This document shows positions 1 to 7,822 of a stretch of 64,000 nt of DNA, piece by piece (positions within the stretch are counted from its first letter, which is position 1; each line of letters begins with the position of its first letter). The notes under the pieces were generated by a model, which saw only the letters and a list, made by a program, of their open reading frames with translations, was not told where the DNA came from and searched no databases. The position numbers and the translations under genes were made by a program. Origin of the DNA: Aquimonas sp041395245 (GTDB lineage: Bacteria; Pseudomonadota; Gammaproteobacteria; Xanthomonadales; Xanthomonadaceae); assembly GCA_041395245.1 (NCBI GenBank), contig JAWLAY010000006.1:1-64000 (forward strand), in the 5' to 3' direction.

Positions 1-1695
1 CTGGCGACAGCCCAACGCAGCGCGTCGACAGCCGAAGCATGGCTACCCTCCGTTGACGACCATTCGCCGGATGCGCAACGCATCGCGCCGTTGTTGAATC
101 GCTATCAAACCGACCTGTACGCCCTGCAGCACGTCCACGACATCGAATGGGGGCCTGAACGCTTCGCCACACTGGATGCGTTCTTCCAGGCCTGGCAGCA
201 ACGTCTGCAAGGCCTAGATTTTGAAACATTGGGTCTGGAAGACCGCATCGACTGGACACTGTGGCGCGATGAGCTGCGCAATCAGCGACGCCTGCTGGCA
301 TTCCAGCAGCAACGGATGCAGCAAGTCGCGGGTCTGCTGCCCAACATCGACGCGCTGTTGCAGATGTTGGAAGCACGCCGCGCACTGCATCAGGCAGATG
401 GCAAGCAAAGCGCCGATATACTCGAAGCGACGCAGCGAGCAATCCGGTCACTGCAGGACGCATTGCAGGCGTCTGACGCCAAGCTGCCCTACTCGCCCGC
501 GCAGGCGCAGCGCGCCGTGCGGATCCTGCAAAACACGCTTGTCGCAATGCGCGAGTGGCATGCACACCAGGATGGCTTCGATCCGGAATTCAGTTACTGG
601 ACCCGCAAGCCCTTCGATGCCTATGTGGCCGCCACCGAGGCACTGATCCACGACATTCAGACCCGCCTTGCGCATAGCGATGACCCGGAGGTCATCATCG
701 GTGATCCGATCGGGCGCGAGGCACTGCTGGCCGAGCTGTCAGCGGCGCGAACCCCCTATTCCCCGGAACAGATTCTGGAGATCGCCGAGCGTGAACTGGC
801 CTGGTGCCGAGTCGAGATGCAGGACGCTGCCAAAGCAATGGGATTTGCGCGTTGGCAGGATGCCTTGGAGGCGGTCAAACAGCATGCGCCCGCACCCGGC
901 AAGCAGCCGGATCTGGTGGTCGAACTGGCCGATGAAGCCATCAACTACGTCAGCGACCATCAGTTGGTGACCGTCCCCGCGCTCGCACGCCGCGACTGGC
1001 GCATGAACATGCTCAGTCCGCAGGCACAACTCGAAGCGCCGTTTTTTCTGGGCGGCGAGGACGTGTGGGTTTCCTATCCGCATGACAGCATGCCGCAGGA
1101 CAAGAAGCGCATGGCGATGCGCGGCAACAACCGGCACTTCTCGCGCGCTGTCGTCCATCACGAGTTGATTCCCGGCCATCACCTGCAGCACTTCTACAAC
1201 AGTCGCTATCAGGCACACCGACAACTGTTCGCCACACCGTTCTGGACCGAGGGTTGGGCGCTGTATTGGGAAATGTTCCTGTACCAGCGCGGATTCGCGC
1301 AGTCGCCGGAGGACCGCATCGGCATGCTGTTCTGGCGCAGCCATCGCGCGGCGCGCATCCAGTTCAGTCTGGCCTTCCATCTTGGCAAGATGAGTCCGCA
1401 GCAGGCGGTGGATTTTCTGGTCGAGGAAGTGGGTCACGAACGCGAGAACGCGGCGGCGGAAGTGCGCCGGTCATTCAATGGCGACTGGTCACCGCTCTAC
1501 CAGGCGGCCTACATGCTCGGCGGACTGCAGTTCATCGCCTTGCGCAAGGAGCTGGTGGACAGCGGCCAACTGAGCGACCTGCAGTTTCACGATCAGATCC
1601 TGCGTGGCGGACCGATGCCTGTCGATCTGGTCCGCGCACGACTGCGGGGACAACTCACCGACCCCGACGCACAGTGGCGCTTTGACGATCGCTGA
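1..1695 (+). CDS. DUF885 family metallopeptidase-like protein, 5' end outside window
   Basis: The frame is open from base 1 with no stop, so the gene starts upstream of the window; the TTG at 91 is only the first start-like codon seen. About 564 codons are visible. The C-terminal half carries HHELIPGHHLQ (bases ~1155-1190), the zinc-site-like HExxxGHH signature of DUF885, followed by the conserved TEGWALYWE segment. DUF885 proteins are presumed metal-dependent peptidases, often exported or lipoprotein; a signal peptide cannot be judged because the N-terminus is missing. Family assignment is firm, substrate unknown. Confidence 0.88.
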   Translation: MATAQRSASTAEAWLPSVDDHSPDAQRIAPLLNRYQTDLYALQHVHDIEWGPERFATLDAFFQAWQQRLQGLDFETLGLEDRIDWTLWRDELRNQRRLLAFQQQRMQQVAGLLPNIDALLQMLEARRALHQADGKQSADILEATQRAIRSLQDALQASDAKLPYSPAQAQRAVRILQNTLVAMREWHAHQDGFDPEFSYWTRKPFDAYVAATEALIHDIQTRLAHSDDPEVIIGDPIGREALLAELSAARTPYSPEQILEIAERELAWCRVEMQDAAKAMGFARWQDALEAVKQHAPAPGKQPDLVVELADEAINYVSDHQLVTVPALARRDWRMNMLSPQAQLEAPFFLGGEDVWVSYPHDSMPQDKKRMAMRGNNRHFSRAVVHHELIPGHHLQHFYNSRYQAHRQLFATPFWTEGWALYWEMFLYQRGFAQSPEDRIGMLFWRSHRAARIQFSLAFHLGKMSPQQAVDFLVEEVGHERENAAAEVRRSFNGDWSPLYQAAYMLGGLQFIALRKELVDSGQLSDLQFHDQILRGGPMPVDLVRARLRGQLTDPDAQWRFDDR

Positions 1696-1723
1696 CATCG
1701 CGGATCACCCGCACCGTTGTGCA

Positions 1724-1758
1724 AACAAAAAGGCACGCGCCATGGCGTGGCGCGTGCC
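1724..1758 (-). terminator. Rho-independent terminator of dksA
   Basis: A perfect 11-bp stem (1732-1742 with 1748-1758, loop TGGCG) is followed on the minus strand by TTTTTGTTTG. It lies about 40 bases past the dksA stop, so it should end dksA transcription. On the plus strand no T-run follows. Confidence 0.85.
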
Positions 1759-1796
1759 TGATGTCAGGCCCCGCAATGAGGGCTGTTGACGACCTT

Positions 1797-3269
1797 TCAG
1801 TCGCCCATCATTTTCTGACGGTGCTCGTAGCGCTCCTGCGCGTCCAGGCAAAGCGTTGCAATGGGACGCGCTTCCAGTCGTTCGAGACCGATTTCCTCAC
1901 CGGTTTCCTCGCAGTAACCGTACTCGCCTTCATCGATGCGCTTGATCGCCTTTTCGATCTTGTTGATCAACTTGCGATAACGATCACGGGTCCGCAACTC
2001 CAGCGAGTTTTCGGTTTCACGGGTTGCCCGTTCCGCCTCGTCACCGACATCACGCACTTCTTCGCGAAGGTTGTCGATGGTCTGCTTGGACTCTTCCACC
2101 AGCTCTGCACGCCAATTGATGAGCTTTTGGCGGAAATACTCCAGATGGAGCGGATTCATATATTCCTCGCCTCGCGAGGGACGATACCCCGCGGGCAAGT
2201 CGACGCGCACCACCTTGACCGCGGTCAACGGCGCCTGAACTGCCAAGGGTTTGGCGCTCTTGACTCCAACGGCCCGTCCTCCGGTCGCGGCCACACTGGA
2301 TTTGCCCGGGGGCGTGCTGCGGGTACCACTCGATTTCATTGAATTACCTGTTTCGTTCGGAATGCCCGACGAAGGCAAGGGCGCCTTCGCTGCGGGAGGT
2401 GATGCCTTGCTGACGGTCGCATTGGTCTTGCTCGGTCGCTGCGCAGCGATAGGAGGTGCCGTCGCGGCCGCCTTTGCGTTTGCCGCCACAGCGGGCTGGG
2501 GCAGCTTTTTGGACTTGGACGGCACCGAGGGCGCCGGTGCCGGTTTCGCGGCTCGCGAAGTCGACGTTGGCTTCGCCGCCACTTTCGGGGCCGAATCCGC
2601 CTTGCCCCGCCCAGCACTACCAACCACCTTCGCGATGGCACGCGTGGCCGACTTCACCATGCTCAACACGGATGACGCGCCACGACTCGGCGTCGGCTTG
2701 CGAGGTGACGCGGCAGCGCTCTTGACAACCTTGCCGGGCTTGCTGGTCTTGGCAACCGACTTCGCGACAGGCTGCTTCGATACTGGCTTCTTCGCCGCCT
2801 TAGCGATTGCCTTCACCGGCGTCTTGCTGCTTGCCTTTGTCGCCAAGGACTTCGCTGGCGGCTTGGCAATCGCTTTCGCCGCCTGCTTGTTGGGCTTGGC
2901 CGCCAACTTGCCCGCCTTGGCGACAGCCAACTTCGCAGCAGGCTTGGATGCCGGCTTGCCTACCCTAGCCTTGTCTGCGGCACGTGCTGCAGGTTTAGCC
3001 GCGAGCTTGCCCTTGGCAACGGGCGGCTTTGCCGCAGAAGTCTTGCGCACCGCCGGTGACACCTTGGCCGCCGCTTTCGCGACAGTCTTGGCTGCCGCCG
3101 CTTTCGCCACGGTCTTGGCTGGTGCCTTCGCCACGGTCTTGGTGGGTGACTTTGCAGGCTTGGCCTTGCTTGCTTTAGAGACTGCCACACTGGTCGCGCG
3201 CTTGACCGGCGATGGAGTCTTGGCGCTTGACTTGCTCGATGTCGCGGAGGTTTTTGACTTCGCTGCCAC
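1797..3269 (-). CDS. dksA: DksA, RNA polymerase-binding regulator with long Ala/Lys/Pro N-terminal tail
   Basis: 490 residues. The last ~121 (from about residue 370) are a DksA: a coiled coil with tip DEAERA where E. coli has DPVDRA, then the finger region. The four zinc cysteines of classical DksA are reduced to two: CEET (Cys453) and CLDA (Cys474) replace CxxC...CxxC, the form I associate with xanthomonads. Residues 1-~369 are low-complexity, rich in Ala, Lys, Pro, Ser and Thr with recurrent KAxAK and KPAAK units, resembling histone H1 or AlgP tails, so likely disordered and DNA- or RNA-binding (inference). The GTG start at 3269 is chosen because GGAAGGG lies just upstream and the earlier in-frame sequence looks non-coding. 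DksA acts with ppGpp in the RNAP secondary channel. Confidence 0.93.
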   Translation of the reverse strand: MAAKSKTSATSSKSSAKTPSPVKRATSVAVSKASKAKPAKSPTKTVAKAPAKTVAKAAAAKTVAKAAAKVSPAVRKTSAAKPPVAKGKLAAKPAARAADKARVGKPASKPAAKLAVAKAGKLAAKPNKQAAKAIAKPPAKSLATKASSKTPVKAIAKAAKKPVSKQPVAKSVAKTSKPGKVVKSAAASPRKPTPSRGASSVLSMVKSATRAIAKVVGSAGRGKADSAPKVAAKPTSTSRAAKPAPAPSVPSKSKKLPQPAVAANAKAAATAPPIAAQRPSKTNATVSKASPPAAKAPLPSSGIPNETGNSMKSSGTRSTPPGKSSVAATGGRAVGVKSAKPLAVQAPLTAVKVVRVDLPAGYRPSRGEEYMNPLHLEYFRQKLINWRAELVEESKQTIDNLREEVRDVGDEAERATRETENSLELRTRDRYRKLINKIEKAIKRIDEGEYGYCEETGEEIGLERLEARPIATLCLDAQERYEHRQKMMGD

Positions 3270-3314
3270 GTTAAGCCCTTCCCTGTTGGATTGCTTGAGC
3301 CACGGCGGGCGCGT

Positions 3315-3343
3315 TTTATAGCCTACGCGCCCCGTAGCAGCAA
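3315..3343 (-). promoter_or_regulatory. Candidate sigma-70 promoter of dksA
   Basis: On the minus strand TTGCTG (3343-3338) is followed after 17 bases by TATAAA (3320-3315), about 45 bases before the GTG. The stretch after the -10 is ACGCGCCCGCC, a GC-rich discriminator of the kind found at ppGpp/DksA-inhibited promoters, which would fit negative autoregulation. Motif reading only. Confidence 0.5.
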
Positions 3344-3527
3344 GCTGAGAATGATCACTTCCCCAGCCAGACACCCACGCAGACTTACCACCGCACCCTG
3401 TCGGCACCCAACGCTGGTCCCTGCCCGGCCTCTGCTTCGAAACCGCTCACGGCGATCAGTCGATCCGATCACCGTGCCCCACAACCCGGTGCAGACGCGC
3501 AAGTCGCTACTGCAGGCCCGGATCGCT

Positions 3528-3556
3528 TTTTCAACGCGCTCTTATACCGCTATCCT
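3528..3556 (+). promoter_or_regulatory. Weak candidate promoter for yidD
   Basis: TTTTCA (3528-3533), a 17-base spacer and TATCCT (3551-3556) precede yidD by about 60 bases. It matches 4 of 6 consensus bases at each element. The remainder of the 346-base dksA-yidD gap (3270-3615) shows no other feature apart from the dksA promoter. Confidence 0.35.
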
Positions 3557-3615
3557 TGCCAGCCCGCGATGATCCTGATTCGGATATCGTGATTTCTATA
3601 CAGGTAGGCACATTC

Positions 3616-3882
3616 GTGCGTCGGATACTGATCGCGCTGCTGCGTCTCTACAAACGCTTCATCAGCCCATTGCTTGGCCAGCATTGTCGATTCCATCCCA
3701 GCTGCTCGGAATACGCCATGCAGGCGCTCGAAATCCACGGCGTCCTCAGGGGAAGCTGGTTAACGATCAAGCGTCTCGCGCGTTGCCAGCCCTTCTGTGA
3801 GGGCGGGCTCGACCCGGTTCCTCCGCGACACGCCGACTGCTGTCAGCCTCGCAACCCCAAATCAGATCAGCACACCCATTGA
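3616..3882 (+). CDS. yidD: YidD, membrane protein insertion efficiency factor
   Basis: 88 residues from a GTG at 3616. The frame is open further upstream, but the family begins with a short hydrophobic segment (RILIALLRLYKRFISP) close to the N-terminus. The family signature CRFHPSCSEYA and the later RLARCQPFCEGGLDPVP are complete. YidD is a small inner-membrane-associated protein that helps YidC/Sec insertion. It normally sits between rnpA and yidC; here it lies alone between dksA and yajQ. No strong ribosome-binding site is visible. Confidence 0.9.
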   Translation: MRRILIALLRLYKRFISPLLGQHCRFHPSCSEYAMQALEIHGVLRGSWLTIKRLARCQPFCEGGLDPVPPRHADCCQPRNPKSDQHTH

Positions 3883-3897
3883 GCCCAAGGAGCCCGC

Positions 3898-4380
3898 ATG
3901 CCTTCGTTTGACGTCGTTTCCGAAATCGACAAGCACGAACTTACCAATGCCATCGACCAAGCCAACCGGGAGTTGACCAACCGCTTCGACTTTCGCGGTA
4001 CCAGTGCGCGTTTCGAGCTTGATGACGCGGTGGTCTCGATGAGCGCACCCAGCGAGTTCCAGCTGCAACAGATGATGGATATCCTGCGACAACGACTGAC
4101 CGCCAGATCCATTGATGTCCGCTGTCTTGACCTGGGTGCGGTGGAAAGCAACCTGGCTGGCGCGCGCCAGAAAGTGACGGTCAAACAGGGTATCGAACAG
4201 GCACTGGCCAAGAAGATCGTGGCGCGACTGAAGGACGCCAAACTGAAAGTCGAGGCGCAGATCAATGGCGACAAGCTTCGCGTCAACGGCAAGAAGCGCG
4301 ATGACCTGCAGGCCGCCATTGCCGAGTTGCGCAAGGCGGAATTTGAATTCCCCCTGCAATTCAACAATTTCCGCGATTGA
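3898..4380 (+). CDS. yajQ: YajQ family nucleotide-binding protein
   Basis: 160 residues with the usual opening MPSFDVVSEIDKHEL and closing LQFNNFRD, the normal full length of the family. An AAGGAG box lies 5-6 bases before the ATG, fixing the start. YajQ proteins have two ferredoxin-like folds and bind RNA or nucleotides. In Xanthomonas a homologue binds cyclic di-GMP and acts with a LysR-type regulator. A GGDEF-EAL protein follows on the opposite strand, but adjacency alone does not show a functional link. Confidence 0.93.
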   Translation: MPSFDVVSEIDKHELTNAIDQANRELTNRFDFRGTSARFELDDAVVSMSAPSEFQLQQMMDILRQRLTARSIDVRCLDLGAVESNLAGARQKVTVKQGIEQALAKKIVARLKDAKLKVEAQINGDKLRVNGKKRDDLQAAIAELRKAEFEFPLQFNNFRD

Positions 4381-4498
4381 TGTCCAACGCGACAACGCCT
4401 GTTCATGCCTGAATCGGACAAGCTGAGAGCTGGTGCGGTGTTGCTTACTCGGGACCACTGACCGACAGCAGGCTGGGGCTCATAGTAGGGAAATACGT

Positions 4499-7297
4499 CT
4501 ACCTGCCTCGTGCCAACCATTGTTCGAGGAACTGCGCTGGTGGAAGGGCCTTCGCGAACAGGAAGCCCTGCGCCAGCGCACAACCAGACGCCAGCAATAT
4601 CTGACGTTGCGATTCGCGCTCAACGCCTTCGACCGTCAACTCCAGTCCCAACTCCTGCGCAAAACGGGCGATCGTCCTCACAATTGCCAGATGCCTGTTG
4701 TTGCTGTCGATGTCCTTGACCAGACCGCGGTCAATCTTGATCGCATCAAACGGTGACGCGGCGAAGCTGTCGAGCGAGGAATAGCCCGTACCAAAATCAT
4801 CGACCACCAAACCGACACCCAGCATCTTCAGGTTCTGCAAGCGCAGATTGGTTGCTTCGATGTCCTCGCGGAAGATGGTTTCGGTCACTTCCAGGCGCAG
4901 GCTTTCGGGCGGCAATCCCGTGTGCGCCAGCACTTCGGCCAACTGGAACGGCAATCGACTCGAGGCCAGTTGGCGGGCATCCACGTTGACGTTCAAAGTC
5001 AGTGGTGTCGCATCGACACCCCGCGCCCACTCTGCAACCTGGCGGACCGCTTCGGAAAGTACCCAGGTATCCAACTGCGAAATAAACCCGGTATCTTCAG
5101 CGCTCTGCAGGAATTCGCCGGGAAACAGCAGACCCCGTTTCGGATGCTGCCATCGCAGAAGGGCTTCGCAACCCAGCCAGCGCCCATCCTGCAGCGAAAC
5201 CACCGGTTGGTAGTGAACGCGGAACTCGCCCCGCTCCAGCGCACCGCGCATGTCCGACTGCAGCTCGAAGCGTTGTCGCGCCTCAGCGTGCATCTGCTCA
5301 TCGAACACAACGTGCTTGCCCTTGCCAGCCGCTTTGGCGCGATACATGGCAGTGTCGGCGTCACGCAACATCTGCTCGGGACGCTCGTAATCCGAATGCC
5401 CCAGAACGATGCCGATGCTCGCCCCCGAGTAAACCGCTTGCCCATCGATGTCGAATGCCTGTTCGAACGCCGCCGTCACGTCGTCGGCCAGTTGTTCGGC
5501 GAGCATGCGGTCAACCGACTGTGAGGGCAGAACCGTGAACTCATCGCCGCCGTAGCGCGCCAGGGAAGCGCGCCCGGCAAGGCAAGCAGACAGTCTCGCG
5601 GCAATCGCAACCAGCAGGCGATCACCGGCGCCATGCCCCAAGCCGTCATTAATCCACTTGAAGCCATCCAGATCGAGAAACAATACGGCATAGTCGGTGC
5701 GGGCTGCGGATCTTGCCTGCTTCAGACGTGTGGCCAACTGCTGCTCGAAAAGCCGACGATTGGGCAATCCGGTCAAGGGATCACGCGTCGCGAGTTCAAT
5801 CAGTTTTTCCTCGGCCGCAATCTGCGGGGTGATGTCTTGCACGGACCCAGCCATCTGGACACCCCCTTCGGTGTCCTCGATTCGCTGAACGTTGGCGTTG
5901 ACCCAGATCATGCTTCCATCGCGCCGCCGCAGGCCCATCACCTTGTCAACCACCACACCCTGTTCCTGAATGGCGCGCAGGATGCCTGCGCGCTCTTCCG
6001 GTCGCGCGTAGAGATCGATGATGTTGTGCACTTCCGCACGCGCCGTCGCCTTGTCCGGATAACCGAGGATATGGGCCATTCGCGAGTTGAAATTCACGAT
6101 CACGCCGCGAGCGTCGCTGCGATACAGCCCTACTGGCGACTGCTCGAACAACTCGCGATAGCGCTTTTCCGCCAATCGCAAAGCCATATGCTGCTGGTGC
6201 TCGTCGGTGATGTCGCGAATGACCCCGGCTGACGCAATCGCGCCAAGATGATTCACCGCGTCGGCAACCACTTGGCAGACCACCGTTCTGCCACTGACAT
6301 GACGAAGCGCAATCTGATAACGCTGAACTTCCGTCGAACCGTCTTCCCGCAGACGGCGGCGCTCCGACTGCGGGGCTAGATCGCGCTCTGCAACCATATC
6401 CATGTAGCTTCGCCCAACCAGATCCGAGGGCGCATAACCCAACATTTCGGCAAGGGCCGGATTCACGAACAGCAAGCGTCCCTGCTGGATCAGAAACACG
6501 CCGTCGCGACAATTGTCGACCAGCGAACGATACAGACCTTCCGACTCGCGCAGCGCCGACTCGGTTGCAGCCTGCTCGGTCACGTCGGTCATCGATCCCT
6601 CGAAAAACAACAGCGTGCCCTCGGCGTCCCGCACGGCCCGGGCGTTTTCCGAGACCACCCGCATGCTGCCATCCAGCCGTCGAATCCTTGCCCGTATCCC
6701 GCTGAGCGAATCGTTGGCACGGAGGGCTGCCCGCAAGGCCAAGACTTCCTCAACATCGGCGTAAATGCGGCTGGCATCATCATGGAACACCTGCAGCATG
6801 TGCTCCGGGTTGTCCGCTCCCACCAGACGCGCCATGGCGGGATTGACGTCGACGAAACCACCTGCGGGCAGGCTTCGATACATTCCCTCGGTGGCTTCCA
6901 GATACAGTGAACGGTAACTGCTGTCGTGGACGGCACCGCCCGCATTGGCGGACGGCTCGTCGGGCAGCGGCGTGAAGTCACAGCAAGCCACTGCCGGTCC
7001 GTCGCGAACTTGTCGCTGGCAATCCATCCTGCAGCGGATCCGGCTTCCGTCCCTTGCACGCAAGGAAACCTGCAGCGCGGTCGGTTCGGCACGACCAAGC
7101 ATGGCCGTCCATACCGCCAGACGCGAATCATGATCAAACCAGAACTCGGTGATCACCCGCCCAAGCAAACTGGCCGGTGCATACCCCAAGCGCTCGGCAA
7201 ACGCCGGATCGAGATTGACGATACGGGCATTGGACAAATCCAGCACCACGGTCGCGAACGACGATAGGCGTATGGCCGGATCAAGCGGATTGGTCAC
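4499..7297 (-). CDS. Cytoplasmic four-PAS GGDEF-EAL cyclic di-GMP enzyme
   Basis: 932 residues starting at a GTG that overlaps the msrB stop by one base (TAGTG); longer in-frame extensions would run through msrB. No membrane segment or signal peptide is seen. Four PAS-type repeats occupy about residues 10-110, 130-245, 255-370 and 375-495. The GGDEF domain is intact (GGDEF at 583-587). The inhibitory RxxD site before it reads RASL, so product inhibition is probably lost. The EAL domain keeps EALLRW (from 711), NVNVDARQ, the ETE glutamate, DDFGTGYSSL (~832) and VEGVE, so phosphodiesterase chemistry looks possible. Both domains appear catalytically competent; the net direction is unknown. Cotranscription with msrB suggests a redox input (inference). 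Confidence 0.93.
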   Translation of the reverse strand: MTNPLDPAIRLSSFATVVLDLSNARIVNLDPAFAERLGYAPASLLGRVITEFWFDHDSRLAVWTAMLGRAEPTALQVSLRARDGSRIRCRMDCQRQVRDGPAVACCDFTPLPDEPSANAGGAVHDSSYRSLYLEATEGMYRSLPAGGFVDVNPAMARLVGADNPEHMLQVFHDDASRIYADVEEVLALRAALRANDSLSGIRARIRRLDGSMRVVSENARAVRDAEGTLLFFEGSMTDVTEQAATESALRESEGLYRSLVDNCRDGVFLIQQGRLLFVNPALAEMLGYAPSDLVGRSYMDMVAERDLAPQSERRRLREDGSTEVQRYQIALRHVSGRTVVCQVVADAVNHLGAIASAGVIRDITDEHQQHMALRLAEKRYRELFEQSPVGLYRSDARGVIVNFNSRMAHILGYPDKATARAEVHNIIDLYARPEERAGILRAIQEQGVVVDKVMGLRRRDGSMIWVNANVQRIEDTEGGVQMAGSVQDITPQIAAEEKLIELATRDPLTGLPNRRLFEQQLATRLKQARSAARTDYAVLFLDLDGFKWINDGLGHGAGDRLLVAIAARLSACLAGRASLARYGGDEFTVLPSQSVDRMLAEQLADDVTAAFEQAFDIDGQAVYSGASIGIVLGHSDYERPEQMLRDADTAMYRAKAAGKGKHVVFDEQMHAEARQRFELQSDMRGALERGEFRVHYQPVVSLQDGRWLGCEALLRWQHPKRGLLFPGEFLQSAEDTGFISQLDTWVLSEAVRQVAEWARGVDATPLTLNVNVDARQLASSRLPFQLAEVLAHTGLPPESLRLEVTETIFREDIEATNLRLQNLKMLGVGLVVDDFGTGYSSLDSFAASPFDAIKIDRGLVKDIDSNNRHLAIVRTIARFAQELGLELTVEGVERESQRQILLASGCALAQGFLFAKALPPAQFLEQWLARGR

Positions 7298-7713
7298 TAG
7301 TCCTGGCTCCCGGTGCGTGCGACAAATCGCAAGGCAGCCGAGTTGATGCAATATCGAAGCCCGGTCGGTGCCGGACCATCTGCAAACAGGTGACCCAAGT
7401 GACTGGCGCAGCGGGCGCATGTCACCTCGATCCGCACCATGCCGTGCGAGTGATCGACACGTTGGGCAAGCGCCGACGGTTGAATCGGGGCAAAGAAACT
7501 GGGCCAGCCGGAACCCGAGTCGAACTTGGCATTGGCGTCGAATAGCGCGAGACCGCACGCGACGCAGTGATATTCGCCGTCGGCATGATGATTCCAGAAT
7601 GCGCCGGAAAACGGCGCCTCGGTTGCCGAGCACCGACACACTGCGTATTGCTCTGGCGTCAAACGGGCACGCCAGCCTGCGTCTTCCTCGGGGATTTCAG
7701 TGTCATGGTGCAT
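7297..7713 (-). CDS. msrB: MsrB, peptide-methionine (R)-S-oxide reductase
   Basis: 138 residues, full length. Two CxxC pairs (CVAC, CARC) form the structural zinc site, GSGWPSF is the substrate loop and RYCINSAAL holds the catalytic cysteine. The enzyme reduces methionine-R-sulfoxide in proteins. It is the promoter-proximal partner of the GGDEF-EAL gene, which starts in its stop codon, and is divergent from lptD across 109 bases. Confidence 0.95.
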   Translation of the reverse strand: MHHDTEIPEEDAGWRARLTPEQYAVCRCSATEAPFSGAFWNHHADGEYHCVACGLALFDANAKFDSGSGWPSFFAPIQPSALAQRVDHSHGMVRIEVTCARCASHLGHLFADGPAPTGLRYCINSAALRFVARTGSQD

Positions 7714-7761
7714 GCGATGCCTCCGCCCGGTTTGCCGCCATCGCGTCCATGCTGCAAGCTA

Positions 7762-7789
7762 GGAACATCCTGAAAGTGCGGCAATCCCC
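7762..7789 (+). promoter_or_regulatory. Candidate sigma-E type promoter of lptD
   Basis: GGAACAT (7762-7768), 16 bases, then TCCCC (7785-7789), about 33 bases before the lptD ATG. The -35 resembles the extracytoplasmic-stress consensus GGAACTT; the -10 keeps only the leading TC. The candidate upstream of rpoE has the same spacing and a TCCCA -10. In E. coli lptD/surA expression is partly sigma-E dependent. Confidence 0.4.
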
Positions 7790-7822
7790 TGCCGTGTGGC
7801 GCGCAATCAAGCACATATCGAA

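Noticed and set aside
2251..3321. 356-codon open frame opposite the dksA tail
   Set aside because: Mirror image of the Ala/Lys repeats; composition (Ala, Leu, Thr runs) follows from the sense strand and no ribosome-binding site or family is seen.
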